A stretch of 64,000 bases of DNA, taken from the NCBI GenBank assembly GCA_028564675.1, contig JAOVVO010000183.1, positions 59,064-123,063 on the forward strand, in the 5' to 3' direction. This document shows positions 25,978 to 38,345 of this stretch, in pieces. The notes below the pieces were generated by a model that ran no database searches, was not told the origin of the DNA, and was given only the letters and a program-made list of their open reading frames with translations. Origin of the DNA: Onchocerca lupi (Eukaryota > Nematoda > Chromadorea > Rhabditida > Onchocercidae). Made by a program: the position numbers and the translations under genes. The first letter of the stretch is position 1. Each line of letters begins with the position of its first letter.

Positions 25978-27681
25978 TCATAAACGACGACCACGACGAC
26001 CACCCTTACGTCTAGTACAATCTGTTGGGATAGGTGTTACATCTTCAATCCGCCCAATTTTGATACCAGAACGGGCCAATGCACGAAGTGCTGACTGTGC
26101 TCCCGGTCCTGGAGTTTTTGTTTTTGTTCCACCTGTTGCACGCAATTTGATGTGCAAAGCGTTAATTGATAACTGAAAAGGTCCATGTTGTACATTAAGT
26201 TAATAACAGTGGAGCAAACGTAAGAAATATACTGGTTAACTATTAGTACTAATGAAATATAATAGCCCTCAGATAATTATATCAGCATAACTTTATAACT
26301 CAGAAAGGCAACTGATAATTTAAGCATCACTGGGCGCTGTTCGTTATCGAAATTATAAACAATTTAAAGAAAATCTAGTTCTCTCCGATTTTATCGCCTG
26401 ATTGTATAATTTAAAAGAAACTGATTTAAAAATCTATAAATTAATAATTCATTATATTTCAGAGCTATCTACTATTGCTATATGAACAGAAAAGCAGAAA
26501 TTTTCATTATTCCTTCGAAGCTTATTTAAATGCGAAATGAGTTTCATCCTTTTGAACTGATATTCAATGTCGTTTAATTAATGAGAATCCACCAATGACA
26601 TTAAGCAAGAATACATAAACTTACAGCTTTACAACGTTCAGCAACATCTTGGGCAGCAAGCATAGCAGCATAGGGTGATGCTTCATCACGATCTGCTTTC
26701 ACTTTCATACCACCAGTTACACGCACAATTGTTTCTCGGCCTAAAGCAAATGTCTTAAAAAAGATGAAAATTTATCACAATCTTTATATATAAAATCATG
26801 CAACTAACCATCAAAAATACAATACAAATGAAGCAATGAAGCAATGAAGAAAATACAAATACATGATGAGGATGAAATATTTGTTATAAAAGAACAACCT
26901 AAATATTTAAACTTCAAAATTTCGAAATATTTTGCAATAGATGTCTTTCTGAGGTTTGCATGTCTGAAATAATTAAAGACGTGACAGAACTGTAATTTGA
27001 TGCTGCAATCGAATAAGCAAACAAAGAGCCAATCAGAAACACATCAAATAGTGATTTAGCATTCGTCCCTTCCACAGTTCGCCACTGAAGACTGAACTGA
27101 AGTACACATGAATGCGCAGTACATACAAGTAAACAGACAACAAAAAGTCTACTTATTAAACTTAAGACAAGAGAAGGAAGACTTTAATGAACCGAGAGAG
27201 AATGTTTAAATTCTACACTTTTTTAAAAATACAAAGGCGTAAGGTGACATAAATAACAGCGGACAATTGCAGACTGAAAGTGGATACCTTCAGGATAGAT
27301 ACTGATAACGAAGAACAATACCAGCAATAAATAGTTTCGGAACTTACAGAGTATTTCTTCCTTATTTATATCTCAGAAATTTAGAACGGACGATTGCAAA
27401 CACTACATATTAGGTAAAAATGATCGAGATTCCTTAAAAACTCAAAAGATAGAAAAGTTCATGCATGCGCATACAAGTTTTTTTTTTTTTTTTTCAAAGA
27501 AATAATAAAAAGACGCAAAGAGAATTACCAACTAACCGGATATGTCAGTAACATGAACGAAGGTGTCGTTGAAAGATGCAAAAATATGTGCGACACCAAA
27601 TATATTTTCTCCTTCCTTGACTTGAGGTCCTAATGTAACCACTGGCTGTTCCTCCTTAGCTTTACCCTTTCGTGGCGGCAT
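25978..27681 (-). CDS. rps-14: 40S ribosomal protein S14 (uS11)
   Basis: A component of the small ribosomal subunit, at the platform, contacting 18S rRNA. Three exons, 27681-27537, 26740-26625 and 26172-25978, encode 151 residues, the normal length. Diagnostic blocks are FGVAHIFASFNDTFVHVTD, ETIVRVTGGMKVKADRDE, SPYAAMLAAQDVAERCK, LHIKLRATGGTKTKTPGPG and the basic tail RRKGGRRGRRL. The ATG lies about 20 bases after TTTTCAG, a likely trans-splice acceptor. The first intron is about 800 bases and the second about 450, long for a ribosomal protein gene; the second contains a candidate snoRNA. Confidence 0.98.
26265..26335 (-). ncRNA. Candidate C/D box snoRNA in rps-14 intron 2
   Basis: On the coding (minus) strand of rps-14 intron 2, GCCC is followed by a box-C-like GTGATGC (26330-26324). 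A CTGA then lies at 26303-26300 (possible D'), and a final CTGA at 26272-26269 (box D) is followed at once by GGGC. GCCC and GGGC can form the short terminal stem typical of C/D snoRNAs, and the 71-base length fits. Box C differs by one base from RTGATGA and no rRNA target was checked. Confidence 0.35.
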
Positions 27682-27699
27682 CTCGAATTTCTTACACTG

Positions 27700-29190
27700 A
27701 AAATGAATCTAATAACTAAAGTCACTGACTATTATGAAAAAACAGAACAAGTAATTAAGATATAATAAAGGGACAGAACGAATGGAGAATGACATAGTGA
27801 TATATTTCAAAACCTATGAATGAAAATCTGGTAAACTATGAATGACAATCTGGTAGCACTCCTCGTAAACAGGAGTGTTTTTAAATCTCTTATTTCAAAA
27901 AGAGCCAAAAAAAAAAGTATGTTTTGTTCAAGCAAATACACTGCGACACATTTGACGAAATATTTGTGCTCTCTAAATATCTGTACAGTATGGTGAGCAA
28001 AAACAGCAATTCCTTTCAAAGTTTACAATATAATGAAATATATCTACATTTCTTATATAGGGATGTATACTGAAACGTTAATATGTGTACTTAAATATAT
28101 GTACCCTCATACATGTTAGTAATTTGCAATGAAAAACGTGCAAGACCTTAAGCATTTAGACTTAAATGAAGCGAAGTCACGTCATCTTGCGTGAGATACG
28201 TGAAAGCATACCACCCACAAATCACACAACTGAAGCACACTTCCTCTCATAATTAGCAAAATTGCAATCTTTCTAAAGTTTTCTCATAGGTTAGAAAAGT
28301 CAACCATATGCGACTACAACAATCTTCGAACACTGAGAATTTGGGAGACAAAAAATTACGAAATATTTGTAGCAAATTATGACAGTTTTGGCTTATTTCT
28401 CCTAAAATTAGTAGTTTTTATTAATTATCAATGATCTGTGAAAAAAACAAAAACATCAATCGAAAGTTGCTTTTCAAGTTATTTTCAAAAAGTATGACCG
28501 TATACTGTTTGTTCGAAGTTTATACAGAGAAAGATAGAAGTTGCAAAAAAAAACTAATGGACCTCTGGAAAAACTGGACGAGCAGAGAAATTAATAAAGA
28601 GTGTGTAGTGGAAGGTGTGGCAAAGAAGGTAGGCCAAATTTATCGATTTTGGCTACTCGTTTCTAAACCCAACAATAACTGTTCAATATCTGTAGGCAGC
28701 CGGACAGGGAAGCTAATTCGGACGGAAGTTTTGTGAGTGAGTAATGCGGAAGATTTGGTAGATGAATATTGCAGGGGTTTTGGTGGGTGAATTCTACGGG
28801 AGGTCTGATGAGTGAGGATTGCGGGGTTTTGGTGGATGAATACTACGGGCGGGATTGAATCTGGCATAGTGTGGAAATTAAAATCTCATTTCAAACTCTA
28901 ATTATCCTTATCCTTCACTATCGATCTATCGATCATTTTAGGAAAAGAGCAATCGGTCGAAAAGGATGATCAAAGTGTTTTTTTCGTACAATTCTAGCAT
29001 TTAATTATAAATTATATTGGCCATCTTTCCCTATGTTACATGTTGTGTTGCCATTGTGATTTCTCATGTCACCTCAGTGGATAAATTTAGATTTGGTGGA
29101 AGTAATCTGTGGTGTGCGGGTGAGCGGTGTGCCTGCCTGCACCGTGGAGAACGTGCCGTGGTGCTGGGTAGCAGGGTTCTGTGGACAACT
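27700..29190. other. Intergenic region between rps-14 and the EI24 gene
   Basis: Divergent promoter region. Apart from a 25-bp tandem repeat at 28733-28856 I found no gene or RNA. Around 29080-29190 the sequence is locally GC-richer, next to the start of the EI24 homologue. Confidence 0.6.
28733..28856. repeat. 25-bp degenerate minisatellite, five units
   Basis: Five units of 24-25 bases begin at 28733, 28758, 28783, 28808 and 28832. Each has a GTGRATGAAT-like half followed by an ACGGG/GCGGGGTTTTG-like half. It is G-rich on the plus strand, unlike the surrounding AT-rich sequence. Confidence 0.8.
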
Positions 29191-31749
29191 ATGAGTTTGC
29201 CGACGTGTTTTTGTGATTATTTATGTGGTCTGAAAGACTCGCTGAAAAGCCTTTTCGTAAGTTGTTTATAAGAAATTTTCGTCGAGATGATGCATTTGAT
29301 TTTAAAGAATTTTCGAGATGAGAGGAAGAATAAGCATGTGTGAGATGAATAGATTTATCCAGCAATTGTTGTATGTTGACATCGAGAGCATATCTAATAT
29401 GCAGTGGATATTTATGTTCTGTAAATATGATGTACTAACAACTAATTTGCTAGCATCGTAGGATTAAGCTAATCGTGATGTATGAGTTAGGATATGATTT
29501 TCAATTATATTCACTTCATAGAGATTTTTTTCACCATAATCATGCTGTATACAACATCGGATCAGTACAAGTTGCTTTTCCAACATGCACCGTGCATTCG
29601 CATCCTGTTGCACTTGTGAGTACTGAAAAGCAAAAGCAAATATATCTGTGGAAGCATGCACATCGATGCACTTAACGTATAGATGTCATTAAGCTGCAGA
29701 TTACAGATAATATTGTATTTTGTAGATATTCATGATACGTCAGAAAAAAATGGCATGAGTTTTATATTTTTGGACCGTTACGCAAATATTTGGAAGTAAA
29801 TCAGTTAGGCAGCATTATTAACAGTCTTATCATTTTTACACGATTATAGTGGAACTTTAGTTTCTTTAAATAAAGATTTCAGATACTTCATAAGTTGGAT
29901 CAAATCTCAGATATGGAGCGTAAAAAAATGGAGGACAAGCAAAAGGAGCTATTGCATCCAAAAATGACTACTGTCCTCCAACAGCGACGACAGGCTAATG
30001 CAACAAAAGAGAAACGTAATGTTGAAATGGTTACTAAACCGAAAGCAATCACTGGGTAATTATATATCTTCCTTTAAATTGATAGATTTATCAAGTTTCA
30101 ATTCTTGAATAGAAGGAGTAAAGAAAGAGAAGGATTTTGTGAATAAAAGTGAAATATTTATTGATTGGTTTTCAGACTTATTTATTCGCTCATTTTGAAC
30201 ATGCTACTTGTTTTTGCATTATGCATTACAATGCCTAATCAAACATCAACATTTCTTCGGTTAATTCATGGGGCGGTATGTCTGTCTGCTCTGATTGTTT
30301 CACGAGTATTCAGTAGTATATGGTTCTCTGATATTGCAAATGCTTCACTGAAATATACGGGTGTTCAGACTCCAAGTCTATCTCTAAGGTATGCTTATTG
30401 ATATGCTTTTGTGAACTTTTCACATTCTTCATGCACTTATATATATTATGATTTTAATTTAGTATTTGATTTTGCAACTGCTTTATATGAATAAGGAAAT
30501 TTAGCATTGAATGATGCTTTGAGTTTTGATATTGCGAGGTAAAAATTATAAAATTATATTCTATAATTTTTTTTAGCCGAATGACCGGTGATTTTTGTTC
30601 TTCAATACTTCTTGATTCTATCTTTTTCTTACAATCATTATTCGTCAACAGTATCCCGGTACCTTTTATCTCTACAGTATTTGCTTTCATCCACATAACC
30701 TTGCTTAATTCATTGTTCAGGTTCATCTTTTTCGTTTCTTTGAAAAAAAATATGAAGAATAACGGATACATAAACTGTTTTCATATCAATTTCAGTATTT
30801 GATTGCATAATTGGCATTCATATTAGTGGGAGTAGAGTATAGCTTTTTCTTCATTTGCAGTGGCAGGTTTTTTGCAAAGACTTCATATCAGATTACCTCC
30901 ACTATATATTTTATCATGAACAGTCTCACTGCTTATCGCTTTAGTTCAAAATATTGTTAATTCAAGTAAGATCATTCTCTGCATTGTAGATGAATGTGAA
31001 ATTTGTAGCTAATTGAAACAATAGTCGAATCATTTCAGGAAAGTAAATATAATTTAAAGATTTACATTTAAATACGAAGTTAGATAGAGTATGCATGATT
31101 ATGTCCGCTATAACACTTTTTTTTTTTAGTTTTGAATACTTATGGATGTCGCTTGGAATCGGTTTACGAGCACGTGTTAATCTTATTGAACGTAATTGGC
31201 CATACTTCTTGGGTTATGGCACCGTACTTACTCTTCTTACTAGTCTTACGGATAATATGATGGTGAATGCATTGCTGTTTGGTGCTGTGTTTCCATTTTG
31301 CATCATTAGCAGTTTTTTGGTTAGTGTATAAATTGAATTCTTTTTTACTTCTGCTTAGGTCTACTTTTAGAATGGAAAAACTTTTGGTCTCTTTTTTTTC
31401 CTTTGTTGGATTTGGTGAGACTTTTTTTCGTGAGAGCTTAGATTTTAGTTTTCGAGAAAAAACACTGCACATACTATTGTTTATCAAATTCTTATTTCAG
31501 GCGGAAGCAGGCAATTACAAACAAAGAGCGCACCCTCATGTGCATATTTTTGGTCCTTCAATAGCAACTACAAATTACATGACATCAAGCCTGTCTGATT
31601 TACTAAAATCAATTGGATGTAAAAATGCTGTACAAATAGATGATGTTAAGAAGAATAGAATGTCGCTTCGTGATCACCACTCACATTCACCAATGCGACT
31701 TAATTCGAAGAAAGTTGGACAAACTAGGAAGAGAAGTTCTGTGGAATAA
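29191..31749 (+). CDS. epg-4: EI24 / EPG-4 family ER membrane autophagy protein
   Basis: EI24 (EPG-4 in C. elegans) is an ER multi-pass protein needed for autophagosome maturation. Six exons, 29191-29256, 29883-30055, 30176-30388, 30577-30720, 31130-31319 and 31501-31749, keep phase and give about 344 residues, the usual size. Family blocks are CGLKDSLKSLF at the N terminus, VLQQRRQANATKEK, SSIWFSDIANASLKYTG, and the hallmark FEYLWMSLGIGLRARVNL with IERNWPYFLGYG. Hydrophobic spans occur at LIYSLILNMLLVFALC, LIHGAVCLSALIVS, SIFFLQSLFVNSIPVPFIS and VNALLFGAVFPFCIIS. The C-terminal tail, rich in His, Ser and basic residues, should be cytosolic. The downstream ribosomal gene is 900 bases away, too far for a tight operon. 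Confidence 0.95.
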
Positions 31750-32651
31750 AACTGATTTCTTTCTTTTTCCTCCTAAATTAATTGGCCATCAGTTATTGCA
31801 GGAAATATATCACTTCATTTCGTTTCATCATTTTAGATAGTTTTAATTTATGGAAGTTTTGTGCTTTGAGGTATTTCATAGTCCCAAAATTCTACTAATT
31901 TACAGCGGAATTTATTACACTGTACATAAAGTCGTTTTTTTATTCTTCTGCTGTTGGAGTTTCGAATGTAAATATTTCTGAATTCAAGTTTGCAGTATAA
32001 TTGTTCAAATTTGTCAGTATTTCAGTATTGAAAATAGATATAAAAGGTAAATGACTATGGCAAACTTGGTGTAAAACATCGAGATTTTCCTGCGAATCTT
32101 GTGCAACAAAATATAGATGCATTTTGATATTTGCCAAATTCTGTGTATTTGTAAACTTGAAATCTGTGAATTCGTGAAAATTCTGAATTTTTCGAAACCA
32201 GTGTGGATTCATGTAAATGATTGATTAGTTCTTCGGTTTATTGGAGATGGAAATCTATTTTAATTGTTATTCAATTTGCGAATACATTTCGTATATCATT
32301 TTATAATTATAATTGATACAAACTTGTGCCATATGCCATGTTTGTGAGTTTCATACTTTTCGTTTCTGTTCTTTCTCTTGTTTACATGTGGTGGCTTGTA
32401 TGCTTTTATGTGAGTGTTTTTTATTTGAATCAGTGCTCCAATCAAATTGTTGAAGTTCTTTATTTTCTAGAAATTCTCTCTGTGCAGAAGTATTTTTATT
32501 TCTTTAACTAATAAATTTTCGTTTATGTTTCCCTCAAAATTTATGATTGTTATACTACGCATCAAATTTAGAATATTTATATTTTATTACGAATGCATGG
32601 ACGTTGTAGTAGTTTTGATTTATTTTCTTAAATTTTTTTTTTTCAGGAAAA

Positions 32652-33147
32652 ATGGTTGCAGTTGAAGCAGTTGCAGTGGGTCTGGATCCTGGTTACAAGG
32701 TTTCTTTTCTTTATTTGGGAAGAAGTAGATTTCAAGTTGATTTCTGGTTCACTGAAGTTTGGTTCAGTTTCGTAAGAGCTAAACTTTTGTAGGTGACGAA
32801 AAATAAAAGGAAGGTACGCCAAAATAGACGTAAAGGACGTATAACCAAAAGAAGTAAGATTGTACGTGAACTGATTCGTGAAGTGGCTGGATTCGCTCCT
32901 TATGAAAGACGAACGATGGAGTTGCTGAGAGTCAGGTAACATTTTCTGAATTTTGAACAATTTTATTTATGTGCTATTATGTCTAGAAATTAATTGAAAA
33001 GAATTTGTTTATTTCACTTCGCATTTCAGCAAGGACAAAAAGGCACTAAAGTTCTTAAAGAGACGCATTGGTTCTCATGTTCGTGCTAAGAGAAAGCGTG
33101 ACGAGATTCAGGCAATTCTTACGAATCTTCGTAAACATCACAAGTGA
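32652..33147 (+). CDS. rpl-36: 60S ribosomal protein L36 (eL36)
   Basis: A component of the large ribosomal subunit. Three exons, 32652-32699, 32793-32935 and 33030-33147, encode 102 residues, the expected length. Diagnostic segments are VAVGLDPGYKVTK, the basic run RRKGRITKRSKIVRELI, EVAGFAPYERRTMELL and the C terminus FLKRRIGSHVRAKRKRDE. A TTTTTTTTTCAG acceptor sits five bases before the ATG with no upstream coding exon, which points to spliced-leader trans-splicing. Introns are short (about 93 bases each). The gene lies on the same strand between EI24 and acyl carrier protein genes. Confidence 0.98.
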
Positions 33148-33822
33148 TTATGAAGCTTCTGCTGAAATATATTAATTTGAATTTGTTTTGTTTTAATTTT
33201 AATTGAAATAAAATTTTGTTATCATCTTGGCACTGCATGTTGTCTAAAGCTTTTAATGCAGTTTTCTCCAATTACTTGGTTTAAAGGAAAGATGGATCAA
33301 AAGTTTTGGAATTAAAGTTCATTATGCTGGAGATACATGTGGTTGGCGGTATCAAATTGTATGATATGACAGTTCGACGTTTTTTATCTTATTTTTTCTT
33401 GATTTCGGATGTTTTGCTGTTACATATGGGGCGGAAAATTGGGCAATAAATAGTTGTTTTTCTTGATTTGCGTAAATTGGGCAGTAAAATAGTTGATTTT
33501 CATAATGAAGAAAAATAAATTGGGAGAGCGAGTTGAAGTGGGAATGTTTTAGGAGATTCGGCTGTGACTTTCGTGCTTTAGTTTCGGTTGGATTAATAAA
33601 GCAATATTTATTATTGAATAAAAGATTAAGACATCAATTCGAATTTCTTAGCAAGTTGCATAATTTCATGGATTTGTGTTTTCCTTCGTCTTAACATGTC
33701 GCATATTTTTCTTTTTGCTGCACGTATCGAAGTTATCAGTTTAGCATGCTGTGCATATCAGCAATTATCAATTTTAGTAGTACTATGAAGGTATTGTTAT
33801 AATTTATTCTCTTTTATAGGGG

Positions 33823-34370
33823 ATGTCGTTGAGAAGTATTTTTAGTAAGACTTTTGCACGATCTGCGATAGTATGCTCTCGAGGAGTACATCCGCTAAGG
33901 ACATCACGAATGGAAACAATATTGCAATATAACACATCCAGAAACTTTATGACCTCACCAGCATATCATTCAACAAGATTTGTGGAGGATATGGGACCTT
34001 TTACACCACCGAAAAAGCTTACTTTTGAAGAAGTTTGTTCTCTTATACGGTTATATATTAGCGAACTAATTATAGTTGCATTTCGTTTTGTTCTGTACTT
34101 GATTACTGTTTCGTAAAATTTTAGGTTGAACGACGGGTTATGAAAGCAATTCGAGCATGGGACCGATTTCCAGAAGAAAAGAAGGAAACGCTGACTTTAG
34201 ATAGTGATTTTGTTAGGGACATGGGTTTCGATTCTTTAGATCATGTTGAGATTATAATGTCATTGGAAGATGAATTCGGTTTTGAAATTTCGGAGTTGGA
34301 TGCTGAGAAGTTAAAAACACCTCGTGATATTTTCAAATATATCTGCGAGCATGAAGATGTTTTTGAATGA
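33823..34370 (+). CDS. ndab-1: Mitochondrial acyl carrier protein (NDUFAB1)
   Basis: This carries acyl chains on a 4'-phosphopantetheine arm for mitochondrial fatty-acid and lipoate synthesis, and is also a subunit of respiratory complex I. Two exons, 33823-34032 and 34125-34370, encode 151 residues. The first about 65 are basic and Ser/Thr-rich with almost no acid (MSLRSIFSKTFARSAIV), a mitochondrial targeting sequence. The carrier domain follows, with the attachment motif GFDSLDHVEI (Ser107) and the helix IIMSLEDEFGFEI. The ATG is two bases after an AG preceded by TTTTAT, so it is probably trans-spliced. It converges with the aminopeptidase gene 640 bases downstream. Confidence 0.96.
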
Positions 34371-35006
34371 GGCATAGATTTCCATCCATCTTCAGAAAAT
34401 TTAGGATTAACATGGAAAAATCAGCATCTTTCTTGACTATTTCCTTACGTATAATTCATTGCAAATTCCAACTTATTCACGGATTCAAGAAAACAGGAGA
34501 ATAAAATATTTTTGAATGGAATGCAAGAGTAAGCGAAGATGCAAGGAGCCTGGATTAGAGAAGTTTTAAAAATCTTAGAGTCATCTTAGTACATTTAGGA
34601 TGGGAATAGAGAGATGCTTTTTTCTATATGTACAGTCATAATGTAAGTACGATAGTTGCTTTATTCCGTACGCTTGTTCCATGCTTATTTATCATTGCAA
34701 AATTTATGTCAGCGATATAGATAAAAATGAAAAATTACTACAATATTAATAACCGACAGAAATCAATAATAATCGGAACATTGATTTCTTCATAAAATGG
34801 ACGCCAAAATATGCGGTATTTGCTGGTAGAAAGCCTGGAAGACTTACATTTTAAGTAATTTTTCTGCTGAAATCTATCAACTCCATCTAATAACTGCAGA
34901 AGATTTTCATTTGCTTAGAGCATATCAGAAAATTTGAGTAAAATCCAACATTTATTCGTTGTTCAGTTCTCACTCTTTATCGAACAAAGGTTTTCTGAGA
35001 ACTTAC

Positions 35007-37731
35007 CGAGTACAATGTAATAGCTTGATGGATACTCGATGTACTAGCCAATTCGCGTATGGAATGCATTGCTAATTGTGGACAACCAACATCCACTGTT
35101 TGGATGCCCAGGCGAGTGGAAAGTATAGGTCCTACCGTCGAACCACATGGCATATCGTTCCTATTCACTACTTTCTGCAAACTACTCGAATATGTATTAC
35201 GTTTAAGCTAAATACCGTTTTTCTGTATGCTTAAAGCAAAAGGAGAAGTCAAAAATTATTTAAAAAATGAAATTATGAAATAAATTTTTTTAGCTTCAAT
35301 ATTGGAACTCGGTGTCAGTCTACTAATTCTCTTTCTTCTCCAGAATTTATACAACCCTGTCATTTAGAACTATCTGTTAAGGATTTTCTGGTCCTCGGAA
35401 TAATCAGTCAAAGTTACACACAAAGCAGAAATTTATACCTGTAGTGGTACACCTGCCAGACATGCAATTTGTTTTAAAACACTGTGTGTAGTAGCCGTCG
35501 TAGCATAGCGTTGATTAACATTTACCTTCACCACCACACCTCCATGAAGATCTGGTCTGTGGCACTCCTGTAATCCTAATATGTCAAGAATGAATGAATC
35601 ATTCTAATCAATGATACAAGATTTAAAAACATTTAACTAAACTTCACCTCATATTTTTCCTTATAATTGGGATGTACCGCATGTGCTTGATCTGCACTGA
35701 TCAAAAATGACTTTCCCATAGCTTCCTCGAATGCCACTTGTGAATCACCTGCTGTTAAACGTCGTAGGATCCACTCGGTAAAACTGCTCTCAGCACCTTG
35801 TGCTGAAGCGCTTCCACACTAAAATTCAAAAAAATGTCGAGAAAATTCTGTTCGGATAAAGTGAAAAATCTATGATTTTACGGATCACTTACTTCTTCGT
35901 TATCATAACAGGCAGCCAATCTAATATTTTCTTCATTAGCAAGCGCATCTTCTGCTGCAACACTATTTAGAAGTCCCGAGATACACGTATATGCACCAAC
36001 CAAATTGTCTAATCTTTGACCGCTGATAAATTCCTGATAGATTCCTCCAATTGTCTAAATGATTGCAATGACAAGTCATTAAATAATTCCGACATCAAAT
36101 AATAAAAAATCAGTAAAGATTTAAATCTTACCGCCTTCTGATGATCATAAAGATATAAGTCAAAATCCAATATATCAGTAGGTTCACAACCAGCTGCGCT
36201 AGCTACTGTATTCAGAAATATCATATGATGATCGTTCATCACATTACCAGTGTTTACGCCAACATTATCTGCCGAACAATCGTCCTTCGCCTTCTAAAAT
36301 ATTTATGAGTCAATATTTCTAAATCACCAGTTATTCATCATCTTTCGCAATTACCGAAAATATTTCTGCTGTATTTTATTTTCAAATTATGACCATGTGT
36401 CTTTCTGAAATTATAAATACTCTAAACTTTCAGATTGCATTCGTGATAATGTATCTTAAACTCGAAGACTGTAGAGAGCAATTGCAGAAAACTGAAATAC
36501 TCTAATTTTTCACTGACTAATATGGAAAACTACATTCAAAACCGTTTGGACGAAACGTAAAATACTTAATTCTATATAACACTATAAAATGGAAAATATT
36601 AAATTGACTTTATTTAGTTTCTCGGCAGCAAGAGTGGCGATTATGGGTCGCAAATTGATTTCACTATTGAATTCAAATTTGTTACGATCTGAAGCGCAAA
36701 CGAAATGAATTGCCAAATTTGGTATGAAAAGTATAGGATCATCAATGTTCACCAGTTTTTGCACAATGGCATTATCCTGAAAATTTCCATGCTGAGTAAT
36801 AAACATTGTATAGATTGTGAGCATAAATTTATTTCGTAATGATATTGAAATTCATTAATTCCTTTATAAAAAAGCGTAATTTTCACGATAGTCATTACTA
36901 TTGAAATTTGCTGTTCATAAAAATTTTTGCAACATCAAAAAATTCGAAAAACATGCTTTTTTGTATATTACTTGCCCTGCAATACTGAGGTCGCGATCAA
37001 ACCAAGTCCGCCAAAGTCCTCCACCATATGTTGATACGCCAACCTCAAAAAAAAAAAAAAATGGTATAATCAGCACAATAATTTAAATTCATTTTGATCA
37101 TTTCAATCAAAAGATGGAGATTCAAAAGCAAAAATAATTCTTAACCTGTAAGTACTTATCATCACATAATTTTGAAATTGGTTTCACTCTCAATGACGGA
37201 CTATCGGTGTGTGCCACAATTATAGAATATCCATTACCGGGTCGATATTTGCCACCAACAGCAAAGGCTAAAATTGTCGATTTGTTCCTGAAGACTGGAT
37301 TGTTTTATTCCCATAGCGATTTACATTTAGTGTGAATTTATTCTTAGTTTCATGATAGTTATAGATAACTAATAAAATGTACTTCGTGACGAAATATTTT
37401 TTTAATGGTTCGATGGTCCAGTGCTCGGATTCCTTCAATTCTTGAAATCCAGCATTTCTTAATCGATTAGCGCTTTCTTCGACAGCTGTAAAATCAATCC
37501 ATAATGATTCGATTAGTACCTAACTTTTGTAACTCTCCTACTCAAAGTTCATTTTTGAATTCGTAATATGACAGTAGTGAGTTAATTACTACAATAAGTA
37601 TTCAACAGTAGCTTCAAAAGCAATAAATAAAATATATACATACCGTGAAATGGTGTTACAGCTTTGTTAAGGAAAGTAACAAAGTCCTTGGCTACTTTCC
37701 TGACTTCAGTGCTCGTCTGCCATGTATTCAT
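35007..37731 (-). CDS. dnpp-1: Aspartyl aminopeptidase (peptidase M18, DNPEP)
   Basis: A cytosolic zinc metallopeptidase that removes N-terminal Asp or Glu. Ten exons, 37731-37644, 37485-37383, 37287-37146, 37043-36972, 36776-36609, 36293-36132, 36054-35893, 35818-35648, 35567-35439 and 35174-35007, agree in phase throughout. Metal-site motifs of family M18 are all present: AHTDSPSLRVKP (His), SGQRLDNL (bridging Asp), CYDNEE (catalytic Glu and metal Glu), SADQAHAVHPNY (Asp) and AMHSIRE (His). NDMPCGSTVGPILSTRLG is also family-typical. The coding end is unclear: reading past the GTAAGT at 35006 gives a short tail and a stop at 34977, while splicing would need a small terminal exon not confidently found. 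ATG 37731 follows TGCAG by three bases, consistent with trans-splicing. Confidence 0.95.
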
Positions 37732-37929
37732 CTCCTGCAGGAATGGCCAAATTCACAGAATTTAATTTTCGGAAAACATTCAAAACGAATTAGTTAACGA
37801 AAAGGTCAGAAAATTAATGATACTTGACAATATACAAAGTATCAAAAAACTTAAAACTTGAACTAATAATTGGAAACGAAAAAAAAAAATAGACAAATTC
37901 GATATGTCGGAAAAACCCGAAAGATGTTA

Positions 37930-38345
37930 ATTATTGTAAACAAAGAGTCAAGTAGCGCGAAGATAATTTCAAAGAGATCAACAAGCCGATAAACATATTT
38001 ACCGCCAAAAGAATAAGCATGTTTATTGCCAAAAGCTCCGATTCACAGATAAGCAAAGTCGAACAATTACGAGGTGATACGTTGGAGATCAGGTAAGGGT
38101 AAGGAGCCCCGAAAGGATTTAGAAGATCAGGATTTTGGAACAAGAATTCAAGTTGGAATTCAAGTTCGGAGTTTTTACATCGATACAGCAATAGCAAAAG
38201 TCAATTCAAGGTTTTGCAACGACACAGATCAATGCAGCAATAGCAACAATTCAATAATCAAGGAGCAGTATTCTTCTCTATCTGCAACAATGGAAAGAAT
38301 AACCGAGTAATCAATTTGCTTGGATATTCTCAAATATTTATTATG
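37930..38345 (-). mobile_element. Helitron-like fragment C
   Basis: The reverse strand resembles the non-coding part of relic B at about 12180-12450. Shared landmarks are GGTTATTCTTTCC followed by TAGAGAAGAATA, TATCTGTGAATCGG and AATAAACATG. It is a truncated, diverged copy just upstream of the aminopeptidase gene. No coding remnant was seen. Confidence 0.55.

Noticed and set aside
26850..26880. Box-C-like ATGATGA in rps-14 intron 1
   Set aside because: It is on the non-transcribed strand of the host gene and has no matching box D with a terminal stem.
29017..29271. 84-codon frame starting upstream of the EI24 start
   Set aside because: Only its last 27 residues or so resemble the family; the internal ATG at 29191 gives the expected N terminus, so the upstream part is taken as untranslated.
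30454..30771. Reverse-strand 105-codon frame over an EI24 exon
   Set aside because: Lies antisense to a well supported membrane-protein exon and is Lys/Asn-rich composition noise.
31164..31487. Reverse-strand open frame of 107 codons
   Set aside because: It is the shadow of two exons and an intron of the EI24 homologue.
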